A stretch of DNA of 64,000 bases from Alligator mississippiensis (GCF_030867095.1 NC_081830.1:35323832-35387831), one strand, 5' to 3'; shown: positions 34,483-47,086, counted from the first letter of the stretch. A program made the numbers and translations. The notes: generated by a model from the letters alone, not told the origin.

Positions 34483-34731
34483 TATAGGGAATTGAATATG
34501 AGCCATCAGTGTGCCCAGAATTCTATTTCATTCAGTATATGACCAAAGTATTGCTTGTGATCAATTCTGAGGTACCCAACTGAAGTTCTAGAGTGGTATA
34601 CTGCCTACTTTGGACATATACATACCTCCATTCCAAAAATCATATGGAATCGCCATGTTGACCCTAATTCATAAATTACCCAAGACAGATCACCTAAGAC
34701 TCTTTATGTGTTATTAATGAGAATCAACGTC

Positions 34732-35682
34732 TCATGCCCATTGACCTTGAAAGAAAGTTTTCCTCCCAATTGATTTCCTAAGAGAAACCCTCACCTCCTT
34801 GTTCCTTAAACTGTAGACAATGGGGTTAACTGATGGTGTCACTATTGTATACATCAGGGAGAGAAGCCTGTCACCATCTGGAGAATACATAGTTTTGGGT
34901 CTCATATAAGTAAATATGATGGTACCATAGAAAACAGAAACTATAATGAGGTGTGATGAGCAAGTGGAGAAGGCTTTGCGTTGGCTCTCTACTGAGGGCA
35001 TCCTGAGGACTGTGGAGATGATGAAGATATAGGACAAGAGGATGAGCAAAAAAGGGACCAGAATGAAGACAATGGTGACTGTGACAACAGAAACTTCATT
35101 CCTGTAGGTGTCAGTGATGGCTAGTCTCAGCAGAGGGGAAATGTCACAAAAGAAATGATTCATTCGATTGGAACCACAGTAAGGCAGAGTAAACATTGAA
35201 ATTGTTTGTCCAAAAGCTACTAGTATCCCAATAGTCCATGAAAAAGCAGCCATCTGAGTGCAAACCTTCTGGTTCATCTTGAGAGTATACTGCAGGGGTC
35301 TGCATATAGCCACATATCTATCATACGCCATGACAAAGAGCAGACAGCACTCTGTGAGGCCAAAGAGAAGAAAGAAAAACATCTGAACACCACAGCCTGT
35401 GAAGGAGATTGTCTGGATCTCTGAGAGCAGATTCACTAGCAGTTTGGGGGCTATAGCAGAGGTGAAGCCAATGTCCAAGAAGGACAAGTTCCTGAGGAAA
35501 AAGTACATGGGTGCATGAAGAATTGGCTGGGTCACTGTGACAATAATTATCAGTGTGTTCCCCAGGAGGGCCATCACGTAGAAGGCTAACACCAGCACAA
35601 AGAGCAGAACTTGGATTTCGTGGAAGTCTGAGAATCCCAGGAACACAATCTCAGTCATGCAAGTCTGGTTTCTTTGCTTCAT
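34732..35682 (-). CDS. Olfactory receptor, class II, intact
   Basis: Intact 316-residue odorant receptor. Landmarks: N-glycosylation site N5 (NQT), GN at 41-42, PMYFFLRNLSFLDIGFTS (58-75), C97/C179, MAYDRYVAIC (118-127), PYCGSNRMNHFFCD (167-180), KAFSTCSSH (236-244) and PSVNPIVYSLRN (283-294), where PSV replaces the usual PML. The frame is open 41 residues further 5', but a good acceptor ('ctcctttgtcttcag', AG at 35721-35722) sits between, so the ATG at 35682 (MKQRNQTC) is chosen. It is the closest relative of the 59195-60154 receptor (shared FSDF, GCG.QMFFF, LQYTL.M, AFSW, RKSIGRK/KKSIGRK), pointing to a past local duplication. OR10-like in wording. The subfamily is not assigned. Confidence 0.95.
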   Translation of the reverse strand: MKQRNQTCMTEIVFLGFSDFHEIQVLLFVLVLAFYVMALLGNTLIIIVTVTQPILHAPMYFFLRNLSFLDIGFTSAIAPKLLVNLLSEIQTISFTGCGVQMFFFLLFGLTECCLLFVMAYDRYVAICRPLQYTLKMNQKVCTQMAAFSWTIGILVAFGQTISMFTLPYCGSNRMNHFFCDISPLLRLAITDTYRNEVSVVTVTIVFILVPFLLILLSYIFIISTVLRMPSVESQRKAFSTCSSHLIIVSVFYGTIIFTYMRPKTMYSPDGDRLLSLMYTIVTPSVNPIVYSLRNKEVRVSLRKSIGRKTFFQGQWA

Positions 35683-35719
35683 CTCCTCAGCTTTGGTGAC
35701 TTTTGGTGTAGTGATGAAG

Positions 35720-35722
35720 CCT
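35720..35722 (-). promoter_or_regulatory. Candidate 3' splice site of the receptor coding exon
   Basis: On the minus strand a pyrimidine-rich run ending 'ctcctttgtcttcag' precedes the exon. Splicing here would leave about 38 bases of 5' UTR before the ATG at 35682. Confidence 0.5.
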
Positions 35723-36107
35723 GAAGACAAAGGAGATAAATGATAGAAACAAAATGTTCTCAAAGAAGATAAATTAATGGTCATTAGAGGAGAACTAGTA
35801 AGCAAACCTCTCTGATCTATATACCCATTATCTCAATGTAGGAGATGTATGCTGTTTCAGCTACAACTTTTATCATATCCAAAAAAAGCAAAACAAAACA
35901 AATAACCCCCTCCCCCCCAAAAAACCCTAACCTTTATTTCTGAATAGGAAGCTGTATACATCAGAGTATGTCCCCAAATAATAGCTCTCAGAATTAAGTC
36001 TGAATTCAATAATACCAATATTTCTTTGTTTTCCAACCTGTGCATTTATATGAATTTTCCAAGAATGCATCAGTACACTTAGCTCAAATTTAAAGAAAAA
36101 CATAGTC
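35723..36107. other. 5' flank of the third receptor, non-coding
   Basis: A/T-rich, with a low-complexity 'aaaaaaagcaaaacaaaacaaat' run and a C run near 35910-35920. Upstream receptor exon(s) cannot be placed. Confidence 0.3.
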
Positions 36108-36480
36108 ATGTAGGCTGCATCCACATGAGTGTGGAGGTTTGTTTCCCCAGGGACAAGTTGCAGTGGCATAACTTGTGCCACTGTTAGTCATCCCCAGGGA
36201 TTGGCCATGCCACACGTGCTCTGGCACAAAGAAGGTTACCACGAGTGGGGTAGGGGAGACTGGGGCCAGCAACTGTGCTGGCCCCACCAGCCTTACCTGG
36301 CTTCCTGAGAGCCTCAGGGAGCTGCAGTTGCACTCCTGTAGCTGGGAGCCTGGCCCCCAGCTGGAGTGCAGTGCTGGCCAGCCAGGCTCCAGTTTTGGGT
36401 GGCACATGATGCTCTTACGTGTGCCACCCCACTTCTTTTGGCATGGGTTTTTTTGACCCCAGAAATCTCCCTGGGGATAA
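36108..36480. mobile_element. Probable MITE (GC-rich), right end unclear
   Basis: It starts 'taggctgcatccacatgagtg', close to the left end of the MITE at 37887 ('taggctgcatgtatatgag'). An internal hairpin lies at 36397-36425 (GGTGGCACA ... TGTGCCACC). The inside shares phrases with 54005-54260 ('ccccaggg', 'ttgtgccac', 'ggggccagc/gctggccccac'). No coding sequence. Confidence 0.4.
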
Positions 36481-36900
36481 CTCCACCCCCCTGCATGGGG
36501 TGCAAGTCAGTGCACATGCACCCCGTGAGATTGGTGGTATACCCCCTGGCAGAAGCACGGCCGACACTGCCAGCGGTTCCTGCGGCCAGTCAGTGCTCAC
36601 CCCCCCCCCCCAACACCACCATGGCCGCCTGCAGGAGCTCCCTGTTTGCTGCTGCCATGGCCCCCCCCCCACCACTGCTGCCACCTGCAGGCAATTGCCG
36701 TGCCCCCCCCAGCCTCTGGGGACATGTGTCATTCATGCCTCCTCCTGCCACACACTGCAAGGTAGCAGCTTGGGGCATGACAGATCACAGACAAGAATCA
36801 CAGACAGATCTGCAGTGCCACATACCGCACGTCTGCACTTGTCTGGGTGAGGCTGTAGAGTGACTTTTCCAAGGTCATAATGTAGGTCAACTGAAGAACT
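36481..36900. other. GC-rich non-coding, poly-C runs
   Basis: C runs at 36600-36612 and 36660-36670 on a GC-rich background keep several frames open on both strands. None has a recognisable domain. Probably an extension of the neighbouring element. Confidence 0.35.
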
Positions 36901-37045
36901 GTGGTTAGAACCTTATTCACTAGCCCACACTCCGTCTCAGCTCAGAAGTTTACCACATGCTTGCTTCCCAAAAGAATGTATTATAATTTTCTAAATTTTG
37001 TATTTTTACTATGTTTTATATTTGTTCAAAATACAAATTTAAGTA

Positions 37046-37075
37046 GGAGAGGAGAGGAAAGGAAAGGAAAGGAAA
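37046..37075. repeat. (GGAAA)n short tandem repeat
   Basis: Five to six units of AGGAA(A) on the plus strand. A separate (GGGA)n run follows at 37219-37238. Confidence 0.8.
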
Positions 37076-37886
37076 TTGTTGATTAAACAAACATGGATGT
37101 TTTTTCTCTGTCTCTCTCTTGTAAAATACACCATTAGTACAAAGGGAATTTTTGTGTATAGCCTATAGAAATGAGGGTTCACTCAAGAGCAGAGTTGGGT
37201 GAGCATGGAGAAGGATGGGTGGAGGGAGGGAGGGAGGGATTTATACATATATCGACATATATAGAGAGATAGGTTTAACAAGTCTGTGTGAGAACTCTTA
37301 ATTTAGTCATAATGCCATTAGAATTTCATTTCTGCTTTATAATTACTTTGAAAATGAGTCGATGATTACTCGGCATGTATAACACCAATCAAGTAGATGC
37401 TATGGATTTTTCAACATTTGGATACTTTTTAATAGTTTTCCTGTCTTGTCCTAGAACAACAATGAAAAGAGCATCTCATTTTAGGCAACACTTCTGCACT
37501 GTACTCAGGGTCAGGAAAACCCTGAGGCTTACTCAGGTCTTACTCAGACATAGTCAGTGGGGTTTTTATATCTCAAGATCTGATTTCTTCCTGACTCTCA
37601 TTTTCCAAACAGAATAAAATAGTACTCAAAAGGACCTTGAGATATTGAATAGTTCTACCTCCAAACGACAGTAGCTTACGTGTGCATTTTCATTTTTATT
37701 GAACTGTAAGAAATCCCAAGCCCATGAGAAAAGGAACTGTCTTCACTGAGAAAGGATGCAATGTCTAAAACCTGGGAGGTGGACACCACACTGTGCCATA
37801 CTTGTCTGATACTACCCCTCTTTCACTGCCACTCCATCTCACAGATGGCCAAACACATATTACCCTTATTTAAATTATTGCATGGC
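37076..37886. other. Non-coding spacer
   Basis: Apart from the (GGGA)n run at 37219-37238, nothing is recognised. Confidence 0.3.
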
Positions 37887-38192
37887 CTAGGCTGCATGTA
37901 TATGAGATGCTGTGGCACAGTAGCAATTTGCTACTAAGCCATAGCTCATTGCTATGATGTCGTAGCATTGCCAGGCACAAACCGTGACGGTGACGGTACT
38001 GCACAGTAGTAAGAAGCTACTTCATAGCAGTTCATTGCTACTGTGAAGTAGCAGCTAAAAATAACCATGTGGCAACAGGTCTGTGGAGTAACACTGGGTA
38101 CTGTGCAGTCATTTAATATTTGGTTAAGAGAGCACTAAATGAGTGCACAGTAACAACTGCGCAGTCAGCCAGTCACGTAGACGCAGCCCTAG
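37887..38192. mobile_element. MITE with terminal inverted repeats
   Basis: The ends are CTAGGCTGCATGTATATGAG and, reverse-complemented, CTAGGGCTGCGTCTACGTGA. The inside has inverted and repeated 'gctactgtgcag/gtagca' words ('agtagcaatttgctact', 'gaagctacttcatagcagttcattgctactgtgaagtagc'). About 306 bases with no coding sequence. A non-autonomous DNA transposon. Target duplication not resolved. Confidence 0.65.
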
Positions 38193-38894
38193 AGTCTCAG
38201 TCAAGATGACAACTACTTTGTACTAAGTACAGATGATCCCTGGTACAAAGCATTTACAAATCTTAATGTACAAGATAATGTGTTATAGTTGAGAACAGAA
38301 GCACAAAGTGATTGAGGATGCCATATTAAGAAAGTTCTTGAAGGAGCCTTCATGCCATTTTCAAAAAGGAGTTAAAACCTGATTTTTCAAAAAGTTCCTA
38401 AGGTACCACAAAAAATGCAACAAAGCACTCAACAGACAATTTTTCTAACAGTCTCACAAAGATTAGAAACCTAACTTCCATGGAAGCAATTGGAGGTAAA
38501 ATTGGAACTTAGCATGCTTTGGAAAATTTCACTAAGCCAAATTTTTCATTTTTAGCAAAACACTTAAAGACTTTTAGAATTCTGACTCTATGTGCCTGCA
38601 TCTTATTGAAGGCCAGTTGGGATACAGCTAACTAATTTATGACCTTCTTATCATTATACATTATTTTATTGTTTATTTTCTTGATTTATTATTATTTTAG
38701 TTTATTTTTCCCCTGTGTGACTTCCCCAATGTCACATAGCAAGTCTATGAAAAATGTAAGAAATCAAAGAATTGCATAGATGTATACAGTGTTCTCTCTT
38801 CATCCTCTACAACATAATATAGTCTTTCTGGTTTTATATGCAATTAAATTTGGGGCTTTGTCCTTTTTAAGCAAGGTTGAAGAGCTTCTTTCAC
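38193..38894. other. Non-coding spacer
   Basis: A/T-rich ('ttattattattttagtttattttt' near 38690). No gene is seen. Confidence 0.35.
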
Positions 38895-39330
38895 CTCCTA
38901 CTGTACTTCATTTAGGCTGGATTTTAGAGAATGGTATTCAAATACGAGGTGATGTAACCATCTTATTAACATTCTCCCCACTGACCCAACAACCCCTAGT
39001 TTCACATTCTCTAGTTTTATACCTAAGAACACCAACATTATAAATGACCAAAGCTTTTTAAACAACTACCTGTTTTTCCTTTGCATTTATAGGTTTATGT
39101 TTTGAAAGCAAAGTTAATGGAAATTGAGCACCTAAATCCCTCATTTTCCTATGGAAATTGCAGGCTTAAACAGTTTCGCCCACACATTTTAAATATTTTC
39201 TTTTCATTCCTACCTCTGTAAGAAAGATTTCCCTCTTTTCACTTGCATTGATGACTCCTAGTAGCTTGGGATGAATTGAAGAAAAGTTTTTAGAATTTCC
39301 CTAAAACCTACAGGGAATTGTTAGGAAAAA
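38895..39330. repeat. Duplicated receptor 3'-flank, copy 2 (no receptor beside it)
   Basis: Aligns with 33690-34112 in the same orientation and continues past the CR1 insertion point of that copy. A receptor on the minus strand would be expected a few hundred bases to the right, but 39330-40500 has none. Confidence 0.85.
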
Positions 39331-40505
39331 TAAATGAGCTAATAACAATGAGCTAATAGTCATATTGCTTGTTTTCTTCAAATCAGTTTTGGGAGAGATG
39401 TACAGGAGCACTTGTAGTCGGACCCAGGTTCTTTGTCCAGAAGGTGATGGCTCAATTGGCTGCTGTATTACAAACTTCTTGGACAGTTCCTCTCGCTGCC
39501 AGACAAACTTCTCCTGTAATTACTGGTATAAAATATACCTGCTATATCTCTTTTTGCCCAGTGACTGGCAAATGCAGAAACACCAGTAAAGGCAGGAGCA
39601 GAAGCCAGAACCCCGCCTCCCTTCTGAAGCTAAATTCAGTGACCTAGAGAACTAGAAGCCCTTCAGTTAGCAATCACCCTGGGCCCATATACTTCCCCCT
39701 CCTAGCTGCCTGTTAAGTACATCAAGAGGAGCAGAGGATGATCTGGGGACTTTCTATCTAATATAGGGCACTATGTTGAATAAGAGAGTTGGATTCAAAC
39801 TGCCTCTGGTTGAGAAGAGCCTACTGCCTGGTCTTTCCCTCTCTGGACAATTGCCTTAACCAGTAGACTAAGAAAAGCTGGAAGGAGCCATCATTGAAAC
39901 AACATGCTGCCTGCTTTTGTATTTTTCCGTGTCCTATCATTTTTGGGGGGCCTTACACAGAGTTACATATCTTCCCGGGCAGAATAGGATCACCACAGAG
40001 TGTAAGTGGACCATGAGATCTACTCTCAACATGTGCAGAGGGTGTCTCATCCATCTTCATTTAGACACACAGGCACATCTTAAATGCCTTTAGGCCTAAT
40101 AGGATTTTGACCCAAGTGTAGGAGTGGCCAGGTTCCACGCCCCTTCCCACCACTCAGATAAGTATTTAACAAAAATACATTTGTTTATATGTATTTTAAA
40201 AAACATTTTAGGTGAAAATTCTACTTTCCATTGAAAAAAATAACATTGAAAATGGTGTTTTAGGTCATGGTAAAATGAACAAACTTTTTGCTGAAAGTTA
40301 AAAACCTCTAATTTGGGTGTTGAAAAGTGTGTGTGGGAAATCCCATATAATTCAATTTTAAGTGAAATTCTACCATTTTGCAGTATTTTATTTTACTCTT
40401 AAAAATCTAACATACTTTATTTTCAGGGTGGTTTCTTTTTGAGGGGTGCATGGTTAGGGAGTGGAAATATACACATTTTGTGCTTGTTCTGTTCCTTTAT
40501 GGCCC
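39331..40505. other. Non-coding spacer
   Basis: No receptor-like sequence and no recognised repeat. The open frames at 39365-39647 are short and featureless. Confidence 0.35.
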
Positions 40506-42640
40506 GTGTCATAGTCTGGCTTTAATATGACGAAGTGGCAATTATGTGGCTTTTATCTGTAGAAGCCACCAAGTATAACCCTATTCCACTCTACCCAGCA
40601 GCCACTAAGATATCAGAATGCCTTATGTGTTATGCCTCAGCTCTGTATTCTTGGGCAACCCGGGCACAGGATGCAATCTGTCTGACTCACAAAGGACTCA
40701 CCCCCCCCTACCTAAACGAAACTGATTAAGATTCAGTGAGAGATGCACCTAAAACTCTCCAGATAAGGGTGACAAGAGTGAACAACTGCCCTAGGTCTCA
40801 TTTACATGAGAGATGGAGAACAGAAACCCTGCAGCAGAGACTGCAGTGAGTTCTGGGACCAGAGAAGCAGGGGAGCACTGCATGATGGGGAATCTGTGCT
40901 TCAGATGTTAATCAACCCATGTTCACACACACCCAGCTCAGCATTTATCAGACCAGTTCTAATCTGGATTTGCTAAGGACTTTCCCCCCCCCCCCCCGAC
41001 ACACACACACAGCTCTAAGTTTAATAGGCATCTCGGGCTGTACATTCCCCGGTCCCACTATGGAGGCCTATTTAAACTTGATTGACTAAAACTCGGTTGC
41101 CAGGTTAGGGAATGCTGAGGCAAAAGACCGAGTCAGAGGGGGTATGGGCAACATTTGAACAATGGTTAAGGGTTCATCACAGCATCCAGCCTGCTGGAGC
41201 CCTAATCCCAGGTGTTGTCATATCTTTCCCGAGACGACTGGTGGGAGTCCTCTCCACAAAAGGTTATGAGCACCCCAATAATTGTCTTAAGTCTGTTAAA
41301 AGACTATAGTAAGATCTGGAAAAGTCATGCTAAGCTGAGGCTTGTGCACAACAAGTAAAAATCCAAAATCCTGATGCTGCAAGCTATCTATTGTTCCTGA
41401 AGAAACCATGAGATATCCCATCAGTATATCCGCCATCCATAGGAATCACAAGCTGGCTCCCAAGTATTTGGGTTACTCCCTAATCTTAAGTGTTTCCTGA
41501 TTATCAATCAGTTTCCAGAGATGGTCCAAACCAGATAACCCCTTGTCAATAGAAAAGACAATGATTTACACTACTGAGGGTGCTTCGAAGCAGCTGAACT
41601 GAGGGTATAAAAATCTGTAAGTGTGTGTGCTGCAAAAAAAAAAAAGTAGAAGCAGGAAGAAAGAAGGAGAAAAGGAAAGAAGAAGAAAACTCCTGTGCTG
41701 ACACCATCCCCTGTTGTTCTTGGGACTCTGGAAGAGCAGATCGTCTCTCTCTTCAAGGATTGTGCTATGGACTGTGCCTGTCAGCTTTGCAGCCTGAGTA
41801 CCTTGGACTAGGTGAGATCCCAGCGCTCGCTCTCTCTCTCTTCTCTCTAGGCATAAACTTCTGAACCTGAACTGTATCAGTTAAACTTGAGCTAAGTTTC
41901 CCCAAATACTTAGTGAAACCAGGGTAGTATTGTCATTGTTTGTGTTTGTTTTTCTTTTGCATGTCTATTACTACTAGTACTATTATATATTTCATATGCT
42001 GAGCAATAAATAACTTTTATAGTCAAACTGGTAGTAATTGGGTATATTTTTCCTTCTCTGCTTCTTTTTCCTCCTGTGCTCTGCAGCAATGCTTCTTTTA
42101 CCTAAGCTAAAGATCCCTGTGAAGTCCAAATTATTGTGGGGTCTGCTCATCAAGAGGCCAAAGATTGGGATGTGCTGAGTTTGAAACACATAAGGGGATC
42201 AGCTTGTAAAGTCTGATTGACCCAGTTTGACTCAGACGTGCCCTTATGAACTGAATGCTGGCCCATGAGGGTGTCAGCTGGACACCCAGCCGGATTCAGA
42301 GGGATTCTGTTTACCTGTGTGCTTGTGTCTGACTGCATTTTATTGTTGCTCTTATGAACTGATTCTTGGCATATGAGGGTGTCAGCCTGTCCATGCTGAT
42401 CAGCCTGGCCAGGTCAGGCGTGTCACGTTAATTTGTGTGTGTTTGTGTGTATGACTGATTTGGTGACTGGAAGAACCCAGTTCCATTGAGATTGAGTCCT
42501 GCAAGATAGCTCCACTGGGGGTGAGGGCTTGCAGAAGGGAGAAATACAGCTCCGTATAGTAACACAAGCAGCACATTGACAGAATCACCAAGACTCTAGA
42601 AACTATCCCTAATAAATGAACACACCCCAAAGTAATGGGC
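40506..42640 (+). other. Possible long LTR or promoter-bearing repeat
   Basis: A TATA-like GGGTATAAAAATCTG lies at 41602-41616, and AATAAA at 42005-42010 lies 390 bases further on, an arrangement seen in LTRs. The block contains a C run (40984-40998) followed by (AC)n. 42236-42290 and 42345-42400 are imperfect direct repeats ('cttatgaactga...tggc.catgagggtgtcagc'). The outer ends and a target duplication could not be established. No gag, pol or env parts are seen. Confidence 0.3.
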
Positions 42641-42831
42641 AAATTTGGTAACATATGTGCCTCCATATTGGCATGAATATATCCCAGTATAGCTAGATTT
42701 TAGCTTTTGTGTATGCTCACAAAAAAATTCAGAACAGTTTTGTAGACATCTAACTACATAATATCTGTTTAGCTTCATTTCCATTTGGGAAACTCATAAA
42801 TTTAGACCACATTTTATAATTCATAGTTTCA

Positions 42832-43880
42832 TAGTTTCATAGTAGCTAGGGTCAGGAGGGACCTGAACAGATCATCTAGCCTGACTCTCTGCCTCCAGCA
42901 GGAATGAATGCTGGGTTCACAAGACCCCAGACAGGTGATCAACCAACCTCCTCTTGAATTTGCCCAAGGTGGGGGCGAGGACCACTTCCCTAGGAAGTTG
43001 GTTACAGATTTTGATCACCCTAACTGCAAAATATTGCCTTGTGATCCCTAACCTAAACCTATTCTCCATCAGCTTATTACCATTGTTCCTTGTCACCCCA
43101 GGTGGTGCTGGGGAGAAAAGGGCTCTACCTATTTGCTGTTGATCTCCCCTGATGAGCTTGTAGGCAGCCACCAGGTCCCCCCTCAGCCTCCTCTTGCTGA
43201 AGCTGAACAGGTTCAGGTCCCTCAGGCTCTCCTTGTCGGGCCTGTCTTGCTGCCCTCTCACCAAGTGGGTGGCCCTCCTCTGAACCCTCTCCTGGCTTGC
43301 CACATCCCTTTTGAAGTTTGGTGCCCAGTACTGGACGCAGTAGTCCAACTGCGGCCTGACCAAAATCGCATAGAGGGGGAGGATCACCTCTCTGGACTGG
43401 CTTGAGATGCACCTTTGGATGCATGACAAGGTATGGCTGGCCTTGCTGGCTGTGGTCTGGCATTGGCGGCTCATGTTCATCTTGGAGTCAATAATGACTA
43501 TTCTCATCTACCCACTTTTGTAGTCTGTCTAAATCTAGTTGCAGCCTTTCTCTCCCTTCAAGTGTGTCCACCTCGGCCCACATTTTAGTGTCATCAGCGA
43601 ATTTGGACAGCGTGCATTCCACCATCTCGTCCAAGTCGCTGATGAAGATGTGAAACAGTGCAGGCCCGAGGACTGAGCCCTGGGGTACCCCAATGCTCAC
43701 ATCTCACCAGGTTGAGTACAACCTGTCCACCACTACTCTCTGGGTGCGTCCCATCAGCCAATTTTTTACCCATCCAACTGCGCAGGCATCAATGCCACAG
43801 TCGCTTAATTTATTGATGAGGATGGGGTGAGAGACAGTGTCAAAGGCTTTCTTAAAGTCTAGAAAGACTACATCCATCAT
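42832..43880 (-). mobile_element. CR1 LINE, antisense, 5'-truncated in the RT domain
   Basis: The plus strand begins with the reversed CR1 3' end ('catagtttcatagtagctagggtcaggagggacctgaac'). On the minus strand it encodes the RT block [20 protein letters not shown] with the intact catalytic motif FADDTK (43488-43700), then a 196-residue C-terminal stretch still open (42917-43507). The part towards 43880 (DFKKAFDTVSH) is the more N-terminal RT motif. Few breaks, so it is moderately young. It is cut at about 43880. Confidence 0.85.
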
Positions 43881-45654
43881 TCTTGGGTGGAGAAAAATAT
43901 GTGGAGCTGAGATCGTACATGTAGCACAAAGGAGACAAAGGTAATTACCTTTAACACAATGTTGTAATGTTGAGGCAGTTGCTCTTGAAGTTGGAAACTT
44001 GGATTTTAGGGCCCCACTCAATCTCCTGGGTTTAAATCCATATCTCCAACTTCCCAGGAATATACCGTAACCACTTCTTCAGTATAAGCAGGGCATGGCT
44101 GAAGGTGTCCTCTATCCCTTCTGTTGAAGGTGATTCATTTAGGAAAAAGAATTATAAGAATCATTTGGGTCAGAAGGTAAATATACAAAATAGAGCCCAA
44201 CTGTAGGTCAGTTAGGCTCTCTTGGGTACCCAAAGTGTTGTCCCATGAGAAGTACACAAGACCTAGAGCCTTAATGATATGTAAAGGCACTTGATAAGCC
44301 CATGTTATCCACCATTATTTTCTTTGAGAAGAACCTGAATATGCATGTTGCTTTGTGGATGAGATTAAAAAAAAAAAACAACTGGGGAGTTATGTGCCCA
44401 TCTCCTTCTGAAGGTCCCTTTAAAGGGCTCTTTATATTCTGATATTATTTTAATAAACATAACGGATGGAATTTTGTTTCCCTCTGTGCACCTGAATGTC
44501 ATTTTTCCAAGCACTTAAGTGCCTGTTTGACACTTAGGCACAATTTGTGATTCTAGTACTCTCTAGTGTGGACACATAAGTAAACATGCATGTGCTGAGC
44601 ATGCAGAGGAGGCTGTGTACTGGATAAGCAGATAGGCAGCTATCTATAAAGACTCTGTGAATATGTCAGTCAGAACACTGTAGACACAAAGCCATGACTA
44701 GTATGTGTTAGATGGAGGAGGAGGAGGAGGAGGAGAGCTCTCCCATTCCTGTTTTAGCTTAAAAGATAGCTGCTTGGCACTTGTAGGTAAATTGATTGCT
44801 GGCTTAAACAATTATGTCAACTCCATTCCAGGTTCTCATACCAATTCTCATGCCCCCTCCCTGCTCAGTCCCCTTGGATGTTCTTCACCCTCCAAAGAGA
44901 AAATGCAGATCTAAGAAGGGGGAACCCACCTGCTGCTGCCACTGTCCTCAGACAAGCCCAGGTTCCCAGCCCTGGTTGGAGCAAGACGGGAACAAATGGG
45001 ACAGCAGACATGGCAAATGCCGAGCCCGAGGCATAAGTAATAAGAACGATGGGAGAAAGGGATGGGAGGGGGGTGCAACTGAACATGGAGGGAAAGGAAG
45101 ATGCTGCCAAGAGTGTGAAAAATAATGTGACAGAAATGTAATGGAAGCAGTTAGTGACACAACTTGTATGTGTGACAGAGTCTTCATACTTCTAGCTAGA
45201 CTCAGAGTATGTGATGTATCACTGGTGAGGCAAGCATTTCATACAGATTGCCCATTAGGGCAACTGGTAAAACCTTTTGCAACAAGAAGATAACATTCTA
45301 TATTTGCCTCTGCTCTGAAGGACTGAGTTAATGTGATACAGAAAAAGAATGCACGTCAGGAAACTTGAGATGACCACTTGTTTGTAATTGTTACAACAAA
45401 AAGGAGAAGTGGCTCTTGATGTGAAATGAAAGGGAGTGATTTGGATCCCCACCCAGTGAACGGCAAACGAGCTTTTTTTTGGAATCCTAAATAAACAAAC
45501 TTGGATTGTCCATGGACCAGGAATTTCACTGCCGTCTACAGAGGAAGTTTCAGTCTTACTCAAATGACTATTCAGAACATTTGCCTAGCTGGGCTGGACA
45601 GGGCAGCCACTGCCGGGCTGGGAGAGTGGGCAGGGGATGGGCCTGGCTTGGCTG
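43881..45654. other. Non-coding spacer with (GGA)n run
   Basis: A (GGA)n microsatellite lies at 44713-44735 on the plus strand and a poly-A near 44369. The open frames at 44705-45187 and 45255-45563 show no recognisable domain. Confidence 0.35.
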
Positions 45655-45810
45655 GTTCAGAGATTTAGAGATTCGTCGCTGCCATATCTCAAAATCAGAT
45701 TCAGCAGAATCAAATCGGAACAGTGATTCAAATCACCGAATTGAATCACTTTCCCCCCGAATCGGCTGAATCCAAATCCCAAATGAATACTTGCTGTTTT
45801 GCACACTTCT
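45655..45810. mobile_element. hAT foldback MITE, right-arm fragment
   Basis: Rich in 'gattca/gaatca' words ('aaatcagattcagcagaatcaaatcgga', 'gaattgaatcac'), ending 'gttttgcacacttct', whose reverse complement AGAAGTGTGCAAAAC corresponds to the family's TAGGGGTGTGCAAAG terminus. The left arm and middle are absent. Confidence 0.65.
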
Positions 45811-47086
45811 GATTATAATTTGATCAGTTTTTGTAGGAGCCTCATTTTATATGACCAGCTTCCTGTGTTTTTATTAATTCAAGTTATGCTGTGACTATTA
45901 TATAAACTGAATAAAATATGACCTACATAATATGTCCAGGTAAATGGCATTCCTCCTTGTTAAGATTAAGGGATACCTTTGTGTGTTTCATCATAGCCTG
46001 GTATTTCCACGATGTTATCACATATTCAAAAATAACATGTGGTCTTGACACCGCGATTACTGGGAGAAAATCTATGGTTTTACTATTCTTCTGACTTTAA
46101 AATATTTTAATCTAGATTGAAAATGATTCAAAGCACTGCCTTTTCATGGAGTGAATAAGACCTGCCCTTTGTGAGGGTGTGCTGCTGCTCCTTTTTGGAC
46201 AGAGTAAGCTCTGCTGTGCATACGTTCCAGCTACGCTCTTTCTTTTCTTTCTTCTATCTCAGTGATATATCTAGGATGGCTTAGATAGGGATGCTGCTGT
46301 GTTGATTAAAGGGTGACTTGCTCAGGTCCTTTCCAGATCTACTTTTATGATTATGTGACTCGTACTCTTGACTGCCTGGTAGCACTGTTTTAACTGGAGA
46401 GGTGATAAATGTGCCACCCTAGCCAATCGGTTAGCCCACTTTCCTTGCAAATGGGTAGTATGGCTTCATATGGCTTCTCAAACAGTCGGAACCCACTTCC
46501 TGTGTGACTTTGCCACAACTAGGCTATTAGATAAAAGATGGGCACCCTTTCCGATACTCTAGTGAGACACCTATCTTCCCACCCTTATTAAGCTGCCATC
46601 TTAGAAGCTGGGTTGCAAATTGAATAATGCATTTATCACTTATTTAAATCCCAAATTCTGTTCCTGTTGGAAGCAGATTAATTTAAGAGACCCTGCATTA
46701 GCAATGGGCTTTTTCATCCCTAGAAGTTGGTACAAACTCAGTTATATACGTTAGTCAATTTCCAAGTGGAGAGAGATCTAAACTATAGCTATTGAAAACA
46801 TCTTACCCGAGATTCATATGTGAAGGTACCTGGCAGGCTACTGATGACCTGCAGCTAAGTCTGAATTACATTTCATTTGTTTGACTACTACTGGATCATG
46901 TCTTCTGACTGGCCACTCCCCTTGAAGAGGAGAGCCAAACAAATAGGGTATTTGGAGCAAGCAGAACTCTAAACGGCAGCCCAAGGCTGTTTATGCAGCT
47001 TTGTTCAGTGACTATAATTCAGAGTGTATAAATGAGAGGGGAAACAATAGCTCCCTCCAAAATAGCAACCAATTTGAGCCACAGGG
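45811..47086. other. Non-coding spacer
   Basis: No gene or repeat is recognised in this stretch. Confidence 0.35.

Noticed and set aside
36366-36863. 165-codon open frame with partners on both strands
   Set aside because: Very GC-rich with poly-C runs. No domain, start context or conservation signal.
42917-43507. 196-codon open frame as a host gene
   Set aside because: It is the C-terminal reverse transcriptase region of an antisense CR1, with the CR1 3' end next to it.
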